DNA of 64,000 bases from JANPPS01 sp965246925 (GCA_965246925.1 OZ251994.1:310001-374000), one strand, 5' to 3'; positions 8,632 to 17,828 are shown, counted from the first letter of the stretch. Notes: a model not told the origin generated them from the sequence alone. Program-made: numbers and translations.

Positions 8632-9942
8632 ATGGGAGAGAACAGTTTGTCATCGTATAAGTTCAGCCGCCATCTTGCCGCCTGGGCTGCCGCCCTGCTG
8701 CTACCCAGCCTGGCGCACGCGTCGGCGTTCCAGCTGAAGGAAGACAGCGCGCTACAGCTCGGCACGGCATTCGCCGGCTCGGCATCGTCGGCGGAGTCGC
8801 CGTCCACCGTGTTCGACAACCCGGCCGGCATGACGCAGCTGCCGGGCCTGCAGGTGCAGCTCGGCGGGACGGTGATCGTGCCGTCATTCACGTTTCGTGG
8901 CACCAACCGCACCGCGCTGGGCCAGCCCGTGACCGGGTCCGACAACCGGGACGGCGGCAACCCGGCGCTCGTGCCCAATGGCTATGTCACGTATAAGATC
9001 ACGCCGTCGCTCTCGGTGGGCCTGGCACTGACCACGCCGTTCGGCCTCACCACCACCTACGGCCCCGGCTTCGTGGGGCGGTATCAGGCCGACAAGACCG
9101 AGTTGAAAACGCTCAACATCAACCCAGCGGTCGCCTATCAGGTCACCAACTGGCTCTCGCTCGGCGCCGGGCTGTCGGCCCAGTATGGCCGGGCGGAGTT
9201 CACCAGTGCGCTCAATTCGCGAACCCTGGCGTTCTCGGCGACCGGGCGCCCGCTGGCGCTGCCCGATGGCTACTTTCGCCTGCGCGGTGACGATTGGTCG
9301 TTTGGCTACAATCTCGGCGCGCTAATACAGCCGGGGCCGCACACCAATATCGGGTTCGCCTACCGGTCCCGCGTCCAGCATCAGTTCGAGGGGACGGCGG
9401 ATTTCATCGTGCCGGCGCCGCTCAATAGCAGCGCGCGGTTCGCCAACTCCGGCGGTAACGCCAAGCTGGTGTTGCCCGACACGGCCACCGCCAGCATTAC
9501 ACAGGGTCTAGGCCCGAACTGGACGGTGTATGCCGAAATCGCCTGGACGAACTGGTCGCAGTTCAAGACGCTGAACGCATTCCGCGACAACGGCACCCTG
9601 CTGAGTTCGACGCCGCAGCATTACCATAACACGTTCAACGCCTCGCTCGGCGCCGCTTACAAGGTGACGGACGCGCTGACGCTCCGGGCCGGCACCGCGT
9701 TCGACAAGACGCCGGTCAGTAACGCCTACCGCACCGCGCGGGTGCCGGATCAGGACCGTACGTGGCTGGCGGTGGGGGCGAGCTATAAGGTGTTCCAGGG
9801 AACCGTGCTGGATGTCGGCTACGCCCATGTGTTCGTAAAGGACAGCCGGATCGATGAGGTTTCGGCCACCGGGGACCGGCTCCAGGGTCGGTATAGCAAC
9901 TCGATCGATATCATGTCGGTCGGGACCCGCACCGCGTTCTGA
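8632..9942 (+). CDS. OmpP1/FadL family outer-membrane fatty-acid transporter
   Basis: A 436-aa outer-membrane beta-barrel that would import long-chain fatty acids or other hydrophobics. A signal peptide (hydrophobic AAWAAALLLPSLAHAS, cleavage near residue 31) is followed by SAFQLKEDSALQLGTAFAG and the conserved FDNPAGMT of the FadL hatch region. The C-terminus ends in SVGTRTAF with an aromatic last residue, as expected for barrel proteins. The stop overlaps the fadD start by one base (TGATG), tying import to CoA activation. Confidence 0.93.
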   Translation: MGENSLSSYKFSRHLAAWAAALLLPSLAHASAFQLKEDSALQLGTAFAGSASSAESPSTVFDNPAGMTQLPGLQVQLGGTVIVPSFTFRGTNRTALGQPVTGSDNRDGGNPALVPNGYVTYKITPSLSVGLALTTPFGLTTTYGPGFVGRYQADKTELKTLNINPAVAYQVTNWLSLGAGLSAQYGRAEFTSALNSRTLAFSATGRPLALPDGYFRLRGDDWSFGYNLGALIQPGPHTNIGFAYRSRVQHQFEGTADFIVPAPLNSSARFANSGGNAKLVLPDTATASITQGLGPNWTVYAEIAWTNWSQFKTLNAFRDNGTLLSSTPQHYHNTFNASLGAAYKVTDALTLRAGTAFDKTPVSNAYRTARVPDQDRTWLAVGASYKVFQGTVLDVGYAHVFVKDSRIDEVSATGDRLQGRYSNSIDIMSVGTRTAF

Positions 9943-11648
9943 TGCAAAAGCAGTGGCCTTGGCTGGAGCATTATCCGGCCGAGGTGGACTGGCACGCGCC
10001 AATGCCGGTCGGGACCCTGCATAGCCTGCTGCAGGACACCGGCGCGCGGTTCGGCCCGCGCCCGGCGTATGAGTTCCTGGGGCGCACGACGAGCTGGGCG
10101 CAGGCGCTGGACGCCAGCACGCGGATCGCCGCCGGGCTGCAGCGCGAGGGGTTCAAGCCCGGGGACCGCCTCGGCCTGCTGCTGCCGAACTGCCCGGCAT
10201 ACCCGGCGCTGTTCTTCGGCGCGCTGATGGCCGGGCTCGTAGTGGTGAACTTCAACCCGCTATATTCACCACGGGAGCTGGAGCATCAGGCGCGGGACGC
10301 CGAGCTGTCGGCGCTGGCAACGCTCGATTTGGCCGCGACCTACCCCAAGGCGGCGGCGCTGCTGCGGGACGGGGCGGTGCCGCGGCTCATCGTCTGCCGG
10401 TTCACGGACATGCTGCCGCCGGCCAAGGCGGTCCTGTTCGGGCTGCTGAAACGGCGGGAGCGGGCGTTTCCGCCAACCGATGACAGGCATATCGCGTGGC
10501 AGGATTTGCTGCGCCCGGGCACGCCGGCGCCGGTTCCGATCGACCCGGTGCAGGACATCGCCGTCTTGCAATACACGGGCGGCACCTCTGGCGTGCCAAA
10601 GGGCGCGATGCTGAGCCACGCCAATCTTTACGCCAACGCCCTACAGGGTGGCGGCTGGTTCCATCAGGCCCGCCCGGGTGAGGAGCGTGTGCTGGCGGCG
10701 CTGCCGTTCTTCCACGTGTTCGCGATGACGACGGTGCTGCTGTTCGGCGTGGCGCTAGGGGCGGAGATCATCATGCTGCCGCGGTTCGAGCTGGCACAGG
10801 CGGTGGCCACCATCGCCCGGCGCCGCCCGACGTTCATGCCGGGCGTGCCGACGATGTTCAACGCGATCGCGGGCTTCGCCGGTGCGGCTGACCTCACCAG
10901 TATCCGGTTTTGCATCAGCGGTGGCGCCCCGCTGCCGGCAGAGGTGAAAGCGCGGTTCGAGGCGCGGACCGGCTGCGTCGTGGTGGAGGGCTACGGCCTG
11001 ACGGAAACCAGCCCCTGCGTGATCTGCAACCCGCCGGGCGGCCTGAACAAGACCGGCTCGATCGGCCTCCCGCTCCGCGCGACGGAAGCCTGCCTCCGCG
11101 ACCCCGCGGACCCGGCGCGTTCGGTGGCGGCCGGCGAACGCGGCGAGCTATGCCTGCGCGGCCCCCAAATCATGCTGGGCTACTGGCGCCGCCCGGACGA
11201 GACCGCGTCCAGCATGACCACAGACGGCTGGTTCCGCACCGGCGACATCGCGGTGATGGACGACCAGGGCTACTTTTATATCGTGGACCGCATCAAGGAC
11301 CTAATCCTAGCCGGCGGCTACAACGTCTATCCGCGCGTGGTCGAAGACGCGGTATACCAACACCCGGCGGTCCTGGAATGCACGGTCATCGGCATACCGG
11401 ACGCGTATCGCGGAGAGACGGTCAAGGCCTTCGTAGTCCTCCGCCCCGGCGAACCGCTGACGGCAGAGGCGCTCCGGACCTTCTTGACCGAGCATTTATC
11501 GCCGATCGAAATGCCCAAGCAGATCGAGTTCCGAGACAGCTTGCCGAAGACGCTGGTGGGCAAGCTGTCGAAGAAGGAGCTTGTGGCAGAGGAGCGGGAT
11601 AAAGCGCTCGCTTCTCCCTCTCCCGCTGGCGGGAGAGGGCCGGGGTGA
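9942..11648 (+). CDS. fadD: Long-chain fatty-acid-CoA ligase (FadD-like)
   Basis: A 568-aa AMP-forming acyl-CoA synthetase that activates imported fatty acids. The P-loop-like YTGGTSGVPKGAMLSH is near residue 210, followed by GYGLTETSP, GWFRTGDIAVMDDQGYFYIVDRIKDLI and the C-terminal catalytic lysine region LPKTLVGKLSKKEL. The domain proper ends around LVAEERDKA. The last dozen residues, SPSPAGGRGPG, are encoded by a copy of the dispersed palindromic repeat, and the TGA itself lies in the repeat's GGGGTGAGGG. Translationally coupled to fadL. Confidence 0.93.
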   Translation: MQKQWPWLEHYPAEVDWHAPMPVGTLHSLLQDTGARFGPRPAYEFLGRTTSWAQALDASTRIAAGLQREGFKPGDRLGLLLPNCPAYPALFFGALMAGLVVVNFNPLYSPRELEHQARDAELSALATLDLAATYPKAAALLRDGAVPRLIVCRFTDMLPPAKAVLFGLLKRRERAFPPTDDRHIAWQDLLRPGTPAPVPIDPVQDIAVLQYTGGTSGVPKGAMLSHANLYANALQGGGWFHQARPGEERVLAALPFFHVFAMTTVLLFGVALGAEIIMLPRFELAQAVATIARRRPTFMPGVPTMFNAIAGFAGAADLTSIRFCISGGAPLPAEVKARFEARTGCVVVEGYGLTETSPCVICNPPGGLNKTGSIGLPLRATEACLRDPADPARSVAAGERGELCLRGPQIMLGYWRRPDETASSMTTDGWFRTGDIAVMDDQGYFYIVDRIKDLILAGGYNVYPRVVEDAVYQHPAVLECTVIGIPDAYRGETVKAFVVLRPGEPLTAEALRTFLTEHLSPIEMPKQIEFRDSLPKTLVGKLSKKELVAEERDKALASPSPAGGRGPG

Positions 11649-11655
11649 GGGTGGA
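11616..11655 (+). repeat. Dispersed palindromic repeat, copy 2 (near-perfect)
   Basis: CCCTCTCCCGC (11616-11626), TG, GCGGGAGAGGG (11629-11639) form a perfect 11-bp inverted repeat, followed by CCGGGGTGAGGGTGGA. It overlaps the fadD 3' end and supplies its stop codon. Confidence 0.9.
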
Positions 11656-11713
11656 CGGTCATGCGGAGATTTGCCGGGTGGCAGCGCGAAGCGCCGCTTT
11701 CGGCCAGTGTATG

Positions 11714-11758
11714 TCACCCCACCTTCATCCCGATTCCCTTCCGCCAGCGGCAGAAGAG
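11714..11758 (-). repeat. Decayed inverted partner of repeat copy 2
   Basis: CACCCCACC, then CCCTTCCGCCAGCGGCAGAAG, resembles the reverse complement of the repeat with several substitutions, about 60 bp beyond copy 2. The doublet spacing matches the clearer pairs at 22.5 and 49.8 kb. The rest of the 262-bp gap 11649-11910 shows no gene or RNA I can support. Confidence 0.45.
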
Positions 11759-11910
11759 CGTCCAGTCCTGGAAGTCAATTCAACCCCTTGCTATTCCGTA
11801 CTTTCGCCGGTGCGCGCTACAGTGACCTCTATCATTTGCATTCTGCCCGTAAGCGGACCGGCACCTCTCCACTCAACGCAGAGTGTTAACCCAAAACACT
11901 CCCCCTACTC

Positions 11911-13302
11911 TCACCGTTTCGGCACAAACCGGTAAGGGCTGTCGCTAGACAACAAAGGATCAAGCGCCAGCCGATGCTCCAGCGGCGGAAACGCGCGGCT
12001 GCGGCAGCCTTCGCGCTCGCAAAGCCTGCACGACAATCCAATGCCCACCGTGGCCGCCTTCAGATCCAGACCATCCGCATACACCACCTGCCCGGCATGC
12101 TGGATCTCGCAGCCCATGGCGATCACGTGCCGGGGCTCCGGCTCGCCCCAAACCACCGCGCGGCCCACCACGCAGCGGGCAAAGCATAAAAAGGTCGCGC
12201 CGTCCGGCAGCTGCGCCACCTGCACCTGCACCTGACCCGGTGACGCGAACGCCTGATGCACCACCCAGCGCGGACACGAGCCGCCATACCGCGCGAACGG
12301 AAACCCGGCGGCGGTGAACCGCTTGCTCACGTTGCCCGCCGGATCGACGCGGAGGAAGAAGAACGGCACGCCGCGGGCGTTGGGACGCTGTAGCGAGGAC
12401 AACCGGTGGCACGCCTGCTCCCAGCTCACGCCGAAGCGGTTGGCCAGCGCGTCCACGTCATGCCGCAAGGTGGCGGCATGCTCCAGCGCGCGCTGATAGG
12501 GCATCAGCAGCGCGCCCGCGGCGTAGTTCAACAGGCCGAGGCGGATGAGGCTGCCGGCCTCGGGCGTGGTGGGGGCGATGGGCTCGATCTGCGCCTCCAC
12601 CGCGTCGCGGATCTCCAGCAGCGCCAGCTGGAACGCCAGGTGGAAGCCGCGGCTCTCCCGCGGCAGCTGCTCGGACAAGAACAAGGAGCGGGTTGCCGGG
12701 TCGTAACGGCGGAGCGCGCCCTGCAACGGCCCCACGATGATATGCAGCCCATGCTCGCGCCGCAGCCGCTCGGCGATGGCGTGGTTCAGCTCGGCGGGTT
12801 GGGCCGGAAGGGTCTGGCCCACACGCTCGGCGGCTTCCTCGATATCCGGAAAATGGTTGGCGCGCTCGTGAAAGGCGTCCCGCGCCTCCTCGTTCGGCAG
12901 CAGTAGGCGGCGTCCGGACGGGAGCGCGATGCCGCTGCTGTCTTCCCGCGCCACGCGCCAGGCGCGGTAGAGCGCCAGCACCGCCCGCCCGGCCGCGGGC
13001 GAACTGGCCGCCAGCGTCGCCAGCTCGTTCTCCGGCACGGCCTGATCCAGCAGCGGATCGGCGAACACCTCCCGCAAACCGGCCTCCATCTGCCGTTCCT
13101 GCGAGCCGGACAACGCGCCGAGGTCCACCTGCAGCGTTTCAGCCAGCTTGATCAACAGGCTGGCGGTCACCGCCCGCTGCTCATGCTCGATCAAATTCAG
13201 ATAGCTGGCCGAGATGCCGAGCCGGGCGGCCAGCGCCTGTTGCGTCAAGTTCTGCTCACCACGCAGGCGGCGGACCGTGCGGCCAATCAGGGGTGCAGCC
13301 AT
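11911..13302 (-). CDS. XRE-family regulator of short-chain acyl metabolism (ScfR/RamB/PrpR type)
   Basis: A 463-aa transcription factor. It has an N-terminal XRE helix-turn-helix (TQQALAARLGISASYLNLIEHEQR, about residues 19-42), a central IrrE/ImmA-like region, and the C-terminal DUF2083-type domain ending in GLSCRLCEREGCRSRAFPPL, a cysteine-rich segment of this group. Relatives such as RamB and ScfR sense acyl-CoA status and control glyoxylate or methylcitrate genes. Here it is transcribed divergently from isocitrate lyase, 127 bp apart, which fits direct control of aceA and of itself. The ATG at 13302 is the natural start. No metal-protease HExxH was noticed in the central region. Confidence 0.9.
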   Translation of the reverse strand: MAAPLIGRTVRRLRGEQNLTQQALAARLGISASYLNLIEHEQRAVTASLLIKLAETLQVDLGALSGSQERQMEAGLREVFADPLLDQAVPENELATLAASSPAAGRAVLALYRAWRVAREDSSGIALPSGRRLLLPNEEARDAFHERANHFPDIEEAAERVGQTLPAQPAELNHAIAERLRREHGLHIIVGPLQGALRRYDPATRSLFLSEQLPRESRGFHLAFQLALLEIRDAVEAQIEPIAPTTPEAGSLIRLGLLNYAAGALLMPYQRALEHAATLRHDVDALANRFGVSWEQACHRLSSLQRPNARGVPFFFLRVDPAGNVSKRFTAAGFPFARYGGSCPRWVVHQAFASPGQVQVQVAQLPDGATFLCFARCVVGRAVVWGEPEPRHVIAMGCEIQHAGQVVYADGLDLKAATVGIGLSCRLCEREGCRSRAFPPLEHRLALDPLLSSDSPYRFVPKR

Positions 13303-13363
13303 TTACAACCTTTACCGATTTACAAAAGGTATGAACAATTCAGCGACTGTCTTGCGTTTGTAA
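13301..13363. promoter_or_regulatory. Candidate ScfR-type operator cluster between regulator and aceA
   Basis: TTTACAA at 13302-13308, TTTACAAAAGG at 13319-13329 and the inverse TTTGTAA at 13357-13363 form a direct plus inverted set of TTACAAA half-sites. The AT-rich half-sites stand out from the GC-rich surroundings, and the first overlaps the regulator's start codon, as expected for autoregulation. RamB-like proteins bind related TTTGCAAA elements; the exact site here is inferred. Confidence 0.5.
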
Positions 13364-13429
13364 CAGCAGATTAGACCTTTCTTTCGCGGGTGCAATGTCA
13401 ATAGTTAACGGGTCAACAGTGACTCAGGG

Positions 13430-14758
13430 ATGCCCGGAATGACGCCTACGCCCAACCACATGCCCGACGGAATGAACGCTGGCCCCGATAGCGAGCGCTT
13501 CCAGGGCATCGTCCGCGATTATACCCCGGAAGACGTCAAGAAGCTCTCCGGCAGCTTCCGCATCCGCCACACGCTGGCCGAAATGGGCGCGCAGCGCCTG
13601 TGGCACCTGCTGAAGACCGAGCCCTACGTCAACACGCTCGGCGCGCTCACCGGCAATCAGGCCATGCAGCAGGTAAAGGCCGGGCTCAAGGCCATCTATC
13701 TCAGCGGCTGGCAGGTCGCGGCCGACGCCAATACCAGCATGGACATGTATCCGGATCAGAGCCTGTATGCCGTGAACTCGGTGCCGCAGGTCGTGACCCG
13801 CATCAACAACGCACTTCGCCGCTGCGACCAGATCGCGCAGCTGGAGGGCGACCAAGGCCAGTATTGGATGGCGCCCATCGTGGCCGATGCGGAGGCCGGG
13901 TTCGGCGGCGCGCTCAATGCGTTCGAGCTGATGCGCGCCATGATCGCGGCCGGTGCGGCGGGCGTGCATTTCGAGGACCAGCTGGCCAGCGAGAAGAAGT
14001 GCGGTCACCTCGGCGGCAAGGTGCTGATCCCCATCAGCCAGCACATCCGCACGCTGAACGCCGCGCGCCTGGCCGCGGATGTAGAGGGCGTCAGCACCAT
14101 CGTGCTTTGCCGCACGGACGCTCATTCCGCGCAGTTGCTGACGGCCGACGTCGACGAGCGGGACCGCCCGTTCCTAACCGGTGAGCGCACGACCGAGGGC
14201 TTCCACCGTATCAAGCCCGGCGTCGGCGTCGATTACGCCATCGCCCGCGGCCTGGCCTTCGCGCCCTATGCGGACCTGCTGTGGTGGGAAACCAGCGAGC
14301 CGAACCTGGCCGAGGCGCAGCGGTTCGCCGCCGCCATCCACGCCAAGTTCCCCGGCAAGATGCTGGCCTATAACTGCTCGCCATCCTTCAATTGGGCGAA
14401 GAAGCTGCAGCCGGAGCAGATCGCCGACTTCCAGGTCGCGATCGGGGCACTCGGCTACAAGTTCCAGTTCGTGACCTTGGCCGGGTTCCATAGCCTGAAC
14501 CACTCCATGTTCACCCTGGCGCGCGGCTATAAGGAGCGCGGCATGGCAGCTTATTCCGAGCTGCAGCAGGCGGAATTCGCCTCCGAGGGTGAGGGCTACA
14601 CCGCCACCCGGCATCAGCGCGAGGTCGGCACCGGCTGGTTCGACGCCGTGGCGGTCGCAGCCTCTGGCGGCAAGAGCAGCACGACCGCAATGGCCGGCAG
14701 CACCGAAACCGACCAGTTCCACGACCACCACGACGAGCCTGCAATGGCCCGCGTCTAA
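13430..14758 (+). CDS. aceA: Isocitrate lyase
   Basis: Cleaves isocitrate to glyoxylate and succinate, the entry to the glyoxylate bypass used on acetate or fatty acids. The catalytic cysteine is Cys191 in SEKKCGHLGGKVL; the substrate-binding segments TNWQVAAD-like SGWQVAADANTSMDMYPDQSL, EADAEAGFGG-like ADAEAGFGG and the YNCSPSFNW motif are intact. At 442 aa it is the short bacterial form. The 3' end (EGYTATRHQREVGTGWFD) is full length. The matching malate synthase is not in the window. Expression is likely set by the divergent ScfR-like regulator. Confidence 0.97.
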   Translation: MPGMTPTPNHMPDGMNAGPDSERFQGIVRDYTPEDVKKLSGSFRIRHTLAEMGAQRLWHLLKTEPYVNTLGALTGNQAMQQVKAGLKAIYLSGWQVAADANTSMDMYPDQSLYAVNSVPQVVTRINNALRRCDQIAQLEGDQGQYWMAPIVADAEAGFGGALNAFELMRAMIAAGAAGVHFEDQLASEKKCGHLGGKVLIPISQHIRTLNAARLAADVEGVSTIVLCRTDAHSAQLLTADVDERDRPFLTGERTTEGFHRIKPGVGVDYAIARGLAFAPYADLLWWETSEPNLAEAQRFAAAIHAKFPGKMLAYNCSPSFNWAKKLQPEQIADFQVAIGALGYKFQFVTLAGFHSLNHSMFTLARGYKERGMAAYSELQQAEFASEGEGYTATRHQREVGTGWFDAVAVAASGGKSSTTAMAGSTETDQFHDHHDEPAMARV

Positions 14759-14837
14759 CACGGAGCTTCTGCGGGCAGCATGGCCTGCGCGAGGGAGCGC
14801 ACAGGCCAGGCCGTCTTAAGCTCACGTGACCGTATCG

Positions 14838-14875
14838 ATCCCCCGGAGCCGGAATAGGCGCGGGGGATTTTTTTT
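14838..14875 (+). terminator. Rho-independent terminator after aceA
   Basis: ATCCCCCG (14838-14845) pairs with CGGGGGAT (14861-14868) across a 15-nt loop and runs into eight T residues (14868-14875). It lies about 80 bp after the aceA stop; a textbook intrinsic terminator. Confidence 0.9.
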
Positions 14876-14987
14876 GCCATAGCCAGTAGATCAGGGTCGC
14901 CGGACGGTGCCTATGAAAGGTAACCAGGTGGAGGCGTGCGGGAAGGAAGACGTTTGCACGCCCTGCGGCATCCGCTATCTGTCACAT

Positions 14988-15851
14988 ATGCCCACCACCC
15001 TCACCATCGTCACTGATACCCAACCCACGCTGGGTGACCTCCGGGCCGAGCTCGACCGGCTCGATGATGGGCTGCATGACCTGCTGATGCGCCGGTCGCA
15101 GGTGGTCGCGCAAATCGCGGCGCTAGGGGTCAAGGGCAAGGTCCCGCTGCGCCCCGGGCGGGAGGCGGCCATCATCTCGCGCCTCCTGGCCCGGCACCAG
15201 GGCGCGCTCCCGGCCGTGGGGATCGAGCGGGTGTGGCGCGCGCTGATCGTCGCCATGACGCAGCAGCAGAAGCCTATGCTGCTGACGGTGGCCGAAGCCG
15301 AGGGCGGCCCGGCCTATGTGGCGTTGGCGCGGGAGCATTTTGGCGCGCTGACACCCCTGCGCCTACGCCGGACCCCCGCCCAGGCGCTGGCGGAAATCAG
15401 CTCCGGCGTCGCCACCGCCGCTATCTTGCCGCTACCAGCCGAGGGCGAGGCGCCCGGCGCCGCATGGTGGACGGCGCTGTTGCAGCGGGACGATCCACGC
15501 ATCCACGTCGTGGCCCGTTTGCCGTTCTGGGCGCCGCGTGCGGAGGGTGCGGCGGACGCGCAGGCCTTCGTGGTTTGCGCCACCGCCCCGGACCCGAGCG
15601 GACGGGACCGGTCGCTGCTGGGCCTCGAATTTGCGCCGGACGTCAGCCGCGCCCGCATCGGCACCATGGTCGCCTCCGCCGGCTTTGCGGCGGGAATCAC
15701 GATCTTAAGACGGGATGACTTTGCCGTACGCGCGCTGGTCGATGTCGCGGGGTTCGTGGCCGACGACGACCTGCGGCTTGGCAGCCTCTCCACCACCCGC
15801 GCCGCCGTCGTGGTCGGTGCCTATGCCGAACCGATCGGAGCGTCCGCATGA
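14988..15851 (+). CDS. Chorismate mutase with degenerate prephenate-dehydratase/ACT-like C-terminal region
   Basis: The first 90 residues are an AroQ-type chorismate mutase (DLRAELDRLDDGLHDLLMRRSQVVAQIA, then GREAAIISRLLARHQG and RVWRALIVAMTQQQ), converting chorismate to prephenate. The remaining 190 residues follow the outline of a prephenate dehydratase plus ACT domain: a segment rich in SSGVATAAILPL, then PHHC-like LPFWAP and a SLLGLEF segment near the start of an ACT-like fold. The catalytic T-R-F and E-N-S signatures are not recognisable, so dehydratase activity is unlikely. The ATG at 14988 begins just before the mutase domain; an in-frame ATG at 14907 would add 27 unmatched residues. 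It overlaps hisC by ATGA. Confidence 0.82.
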   Translation: MPTTLTIVTDTQPTLGDLRAELDRLDDGLHDLLMRRSQVVAQIAALGVKGKVPLRPGREAAIISRLLARHQGALPAVGIERVWRALIVAMTQQQKPMLLTVAEAEGGPAYVALAREHFGALTPLRLRRTPAQALAEISSGVATAAILPLPAEGEAPGAAWWTALLQRDDPRIHVVARLPFWAPRAEGAADAQAFVVCATAPDPSGRDRSLLGLEFAPDVSRARIGTMVASAGFAAGITILRRDDFAVRALVDVAGFVADDDLRLGSLSTTRAAVVVGAYAEPIGASA

Positions 15852-16933
15852 CCCCTCGCCCGCGCTCCGCCGTGATGGAAATCACCCCCTATGTCGGCGG
15901 CGAGAGCAAGGCGCCCGGCATGAACCGCGTGCTGAAACTGTCGTCCAACGAGGGCGCGTTCGGGCCGCCGCCTGGCGCGCAGGCCGCCTATGCCGCGGCG
16001 GCGGGCGAGCTGAACCGGTATCCCGATGGCGGGTCGATCGAATTGCGCCGGGCGATCGGGCGCAATTTCGGCTTGAACCCGGCGCAAATCGTGTGCGGCG
16101 CCGGCTCGGACGATTTGCTGGACAAGCTGTGCTCCGCCTATGGCGGGCCCGGCACCGAGATGATCATGAGCCGTCATGGCTTCAGCATGTATCAGATCTA
16201 CGGTCAGGCCACCGGCGCCCGGGTGATCCTGGCGCCGGAGCGGAACCTCACGGCCGACGTGGACGCCATGCTGGCCGCGGTCACGGCCCAGACGCGCGTC
16301 GTGTTCCTGGCCAATCCCAACAACCCGACCGGCAGCATCCTGCCGCAGACGGAGGTCGAGCGGCTGCGCGCCGGGCTACCGCCGGACGTGCTGCTGGTGC
16401 TGGACGCGGCGTATTGCGAGTATGTGGAGCGGGCGGATTACGACCCGGGGATCAAGCTGGTGGATGCCGGGGACAACACCGTCATGACCCGCACGTTCAG
16501 CAAGATCTACGGCCTGGGCGGCCTCCGCCTCGGCTGGTGCTACGCGCCGCCGGCGATCGTGGACGTGCTGAACCGGGTACGGGGGCCGTTCAACGTAAGT
16601 TTGCCGGCCCAGGCCGCAGGGGTGGCCGCGCTGGCGGAGCCTGGCTGGATCGAACAGGGGCGCCGCCACAATACCGAACAGCGCGCCTGGCTGACGGCGC
16701 AGCTGGAGCGGACGGGCATAAAGGTATGGCCGAGCGAGGGCAACTTCATCCTGGCCGATTTCGGCAGTGCCGAGGCCGCCCAGGCCGCGGACGCCGCGCT
16801 GCGGACCCGCGGCCTGATCGTCCGTGCCATGACGAGCTATGGCCTGGATAGCTGCCTCCGCATCACCATCGGTACCACGGAGGAGTGCGCGATGGTGGCC
16901 GACTGCCTGGAGCGATTGCCCGCGCATGCCTGA
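15848..16933 (+). CDS. hisC: Histidinol-phosphate/aromatic aminotransferase (HisC-like)
   Basis: A 361-aa class II PLP aminotransferase. The PLP lysine is Lys219 in TRTFSKIYGLGGLRLGW; NPNNPTG and the C-terminal arginine segment SCLRITIGT are present. Family members transaminate histidinol phosphate, and many also use aromatic keto acids or prephenate. Placed between chorismate mutase and the TyrA-type dehydrogenase, with ATGA overlap upstream and an 8-bp overlap downstream, its main job here is probably prephenate or 4-hydroxyphenylpyruvate/phenylpyruvate transamination for tyrosine and phenylalanine. Which activity dominates cannot be told from sequence. Confidence 0.92.
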   Translation: MTPRPRSAVMEITPYVGGESKAPGMNRVLKLSSNEGAFGPPPGAQAAYAAAAGELNRYPDGGSIELRRAIGRNFGLNPAQIVCGAGSDDLLDKLCSAYGGPGTEMIMSRHGFSMYQIYGQATGARVILAPERNLTADVDAMLAAVTAQTRVVFLANPNNPTGSILPQTEVERLRAGLPPDVLLVLDAAYCEYVERADYDPGIKLVDAGDNTVMTRTFSKIYGLGGLRLGWCYAPPAIVDVLNRVRGPFNVSLPAQAAGVAALAEPGWIEQGRRHNTEQRAWLTAQLERTGIKVWPSEGNFILADFGSAEAAQAADAALRTRGLIVRAMTSYGLDSCLRITIGTTEECAMVADCLERLPAHA

Positions 16934-17828
16934 CTTCGTCTTCCGGCGCCTGACGATCATCGGCGCCGGGCATATCGGCAGCTCGTTCGCCCGCGCCGTC
17001 CGTTTGCACCCCGGCATGGCGCAGCAGGTGGTGATGACGGACCTAAGCGCCGCCGTGCTGGACCGCGTCCGCGCGCTGGATATCGCCGATGCGGTCGAGC
17101 CGGATGTGACGCGCGCGGTGGCCGGCTCGGACGCGGTCATGCTGTGCGCCCCCGTGGGTGCGGCCGCCAGCATCACCGCCGCCATCGCCCCGCATCTCGC
17201 GCCCGGCACCGTGGTGACCGACGTCGGCAGCACCAAGGTGTCGGTGATCCGGGACATGGCGCCGCTGTTGCCCGGCCACGTGCATTTCGTCCCCGCCCAC
17301 CCTATGGCCGGGACCGAGTATTCCGGCCCGGATAGCGGCTTCGCCACGCTGTTCGAGGGCCGCTGGTGCTTGGTGGTGCCGCCGCCCGGCACCGATCCCA
17401 CGGCGGTGGAGCGGGTCTCGGAACTGTGGCGGCGGGCCGGGTCGGAGGTGGAGGTGATGGACCCCGAGCATCATGACCGCGTGGTGGCGATCGTGAGCCA
17501 CCTGCCGCATCTGATCGCCTTCACCATTTGCGGCACGGCCGATAACCTGGCGCAGGAGGGGGGTACTGACCCCAGCCGGACAGAGGTGCTGAAATTCGCC
17601 GCCGCCGGGTTCCGGGACTTCACCCGCATCGCCGGCAGCAACCCGGTGATGTGGCGGGACATCTTCCTCAACAACAGGGACGCGTTGCTGGAGATGCTGG
17701 CGCGGTTCAACGAGGATGCGCAGGCGATGGCGAAGGCGGTGCGCTGGGGGGACGGCGCGTATATCGAGGCGCAGGTGAATCGCGGACGCGCCATCCGCCG
17801 GGGCCTGATCGAATTGCACCAGGCGTGA
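16926..17828 (+). CDS. tyrC: Prephenate/arogenate dehydrogenase (TyrA/TyrC family)
   Basis: A 300-aa NAD(P)-dependent dehydrogenase making the tyrosine precursor by oxidative decarboxylation of prephenate or arogenate. The Rossmann motif RLTIIGAGHIGSSFARAV is at residues 7-24. VVTDVGSTKVSVI, FVPAHPMAGTEYSGP with the catalytic His, and HDRVVAIVSHLPHLIA are all family landmarks. The ATG at 16926 sits 8 bp inside hisC. The next gene begins in GTGA overlap. Cofactor and substrate preference (prephenate versus arogenate) are open, although an aminotransferase immediately upstream makes arogenate plausible. Confidence 0.92.
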   Translation: MPDFVFRRLTIIGAGHIGSSFARAVRLHPGMAQQVVMTDLSAAVLDRVRALDIADAVEPDVTRAVAGSDAVMLCAPVGAAASITAAIAPHLAPGTVVTDVGSTKVSVIRDMAPLLPGHVHFVPAHPMAGTEYSGPDSGFATLFEGRWCLVVPPPGTDPTAVERVSELWRRAGSEVEVMDPEHHDRVVAIVSHLPHLIAFTICGTADNLAQEGGTDPSRTEVLKFAAAGFRDFTRIAGSNPVMWRDIFLNNRDALLEMLARFNEDAQAMAKAVRWGDGAYIEAQVNRGRAIRRGLIELHQA

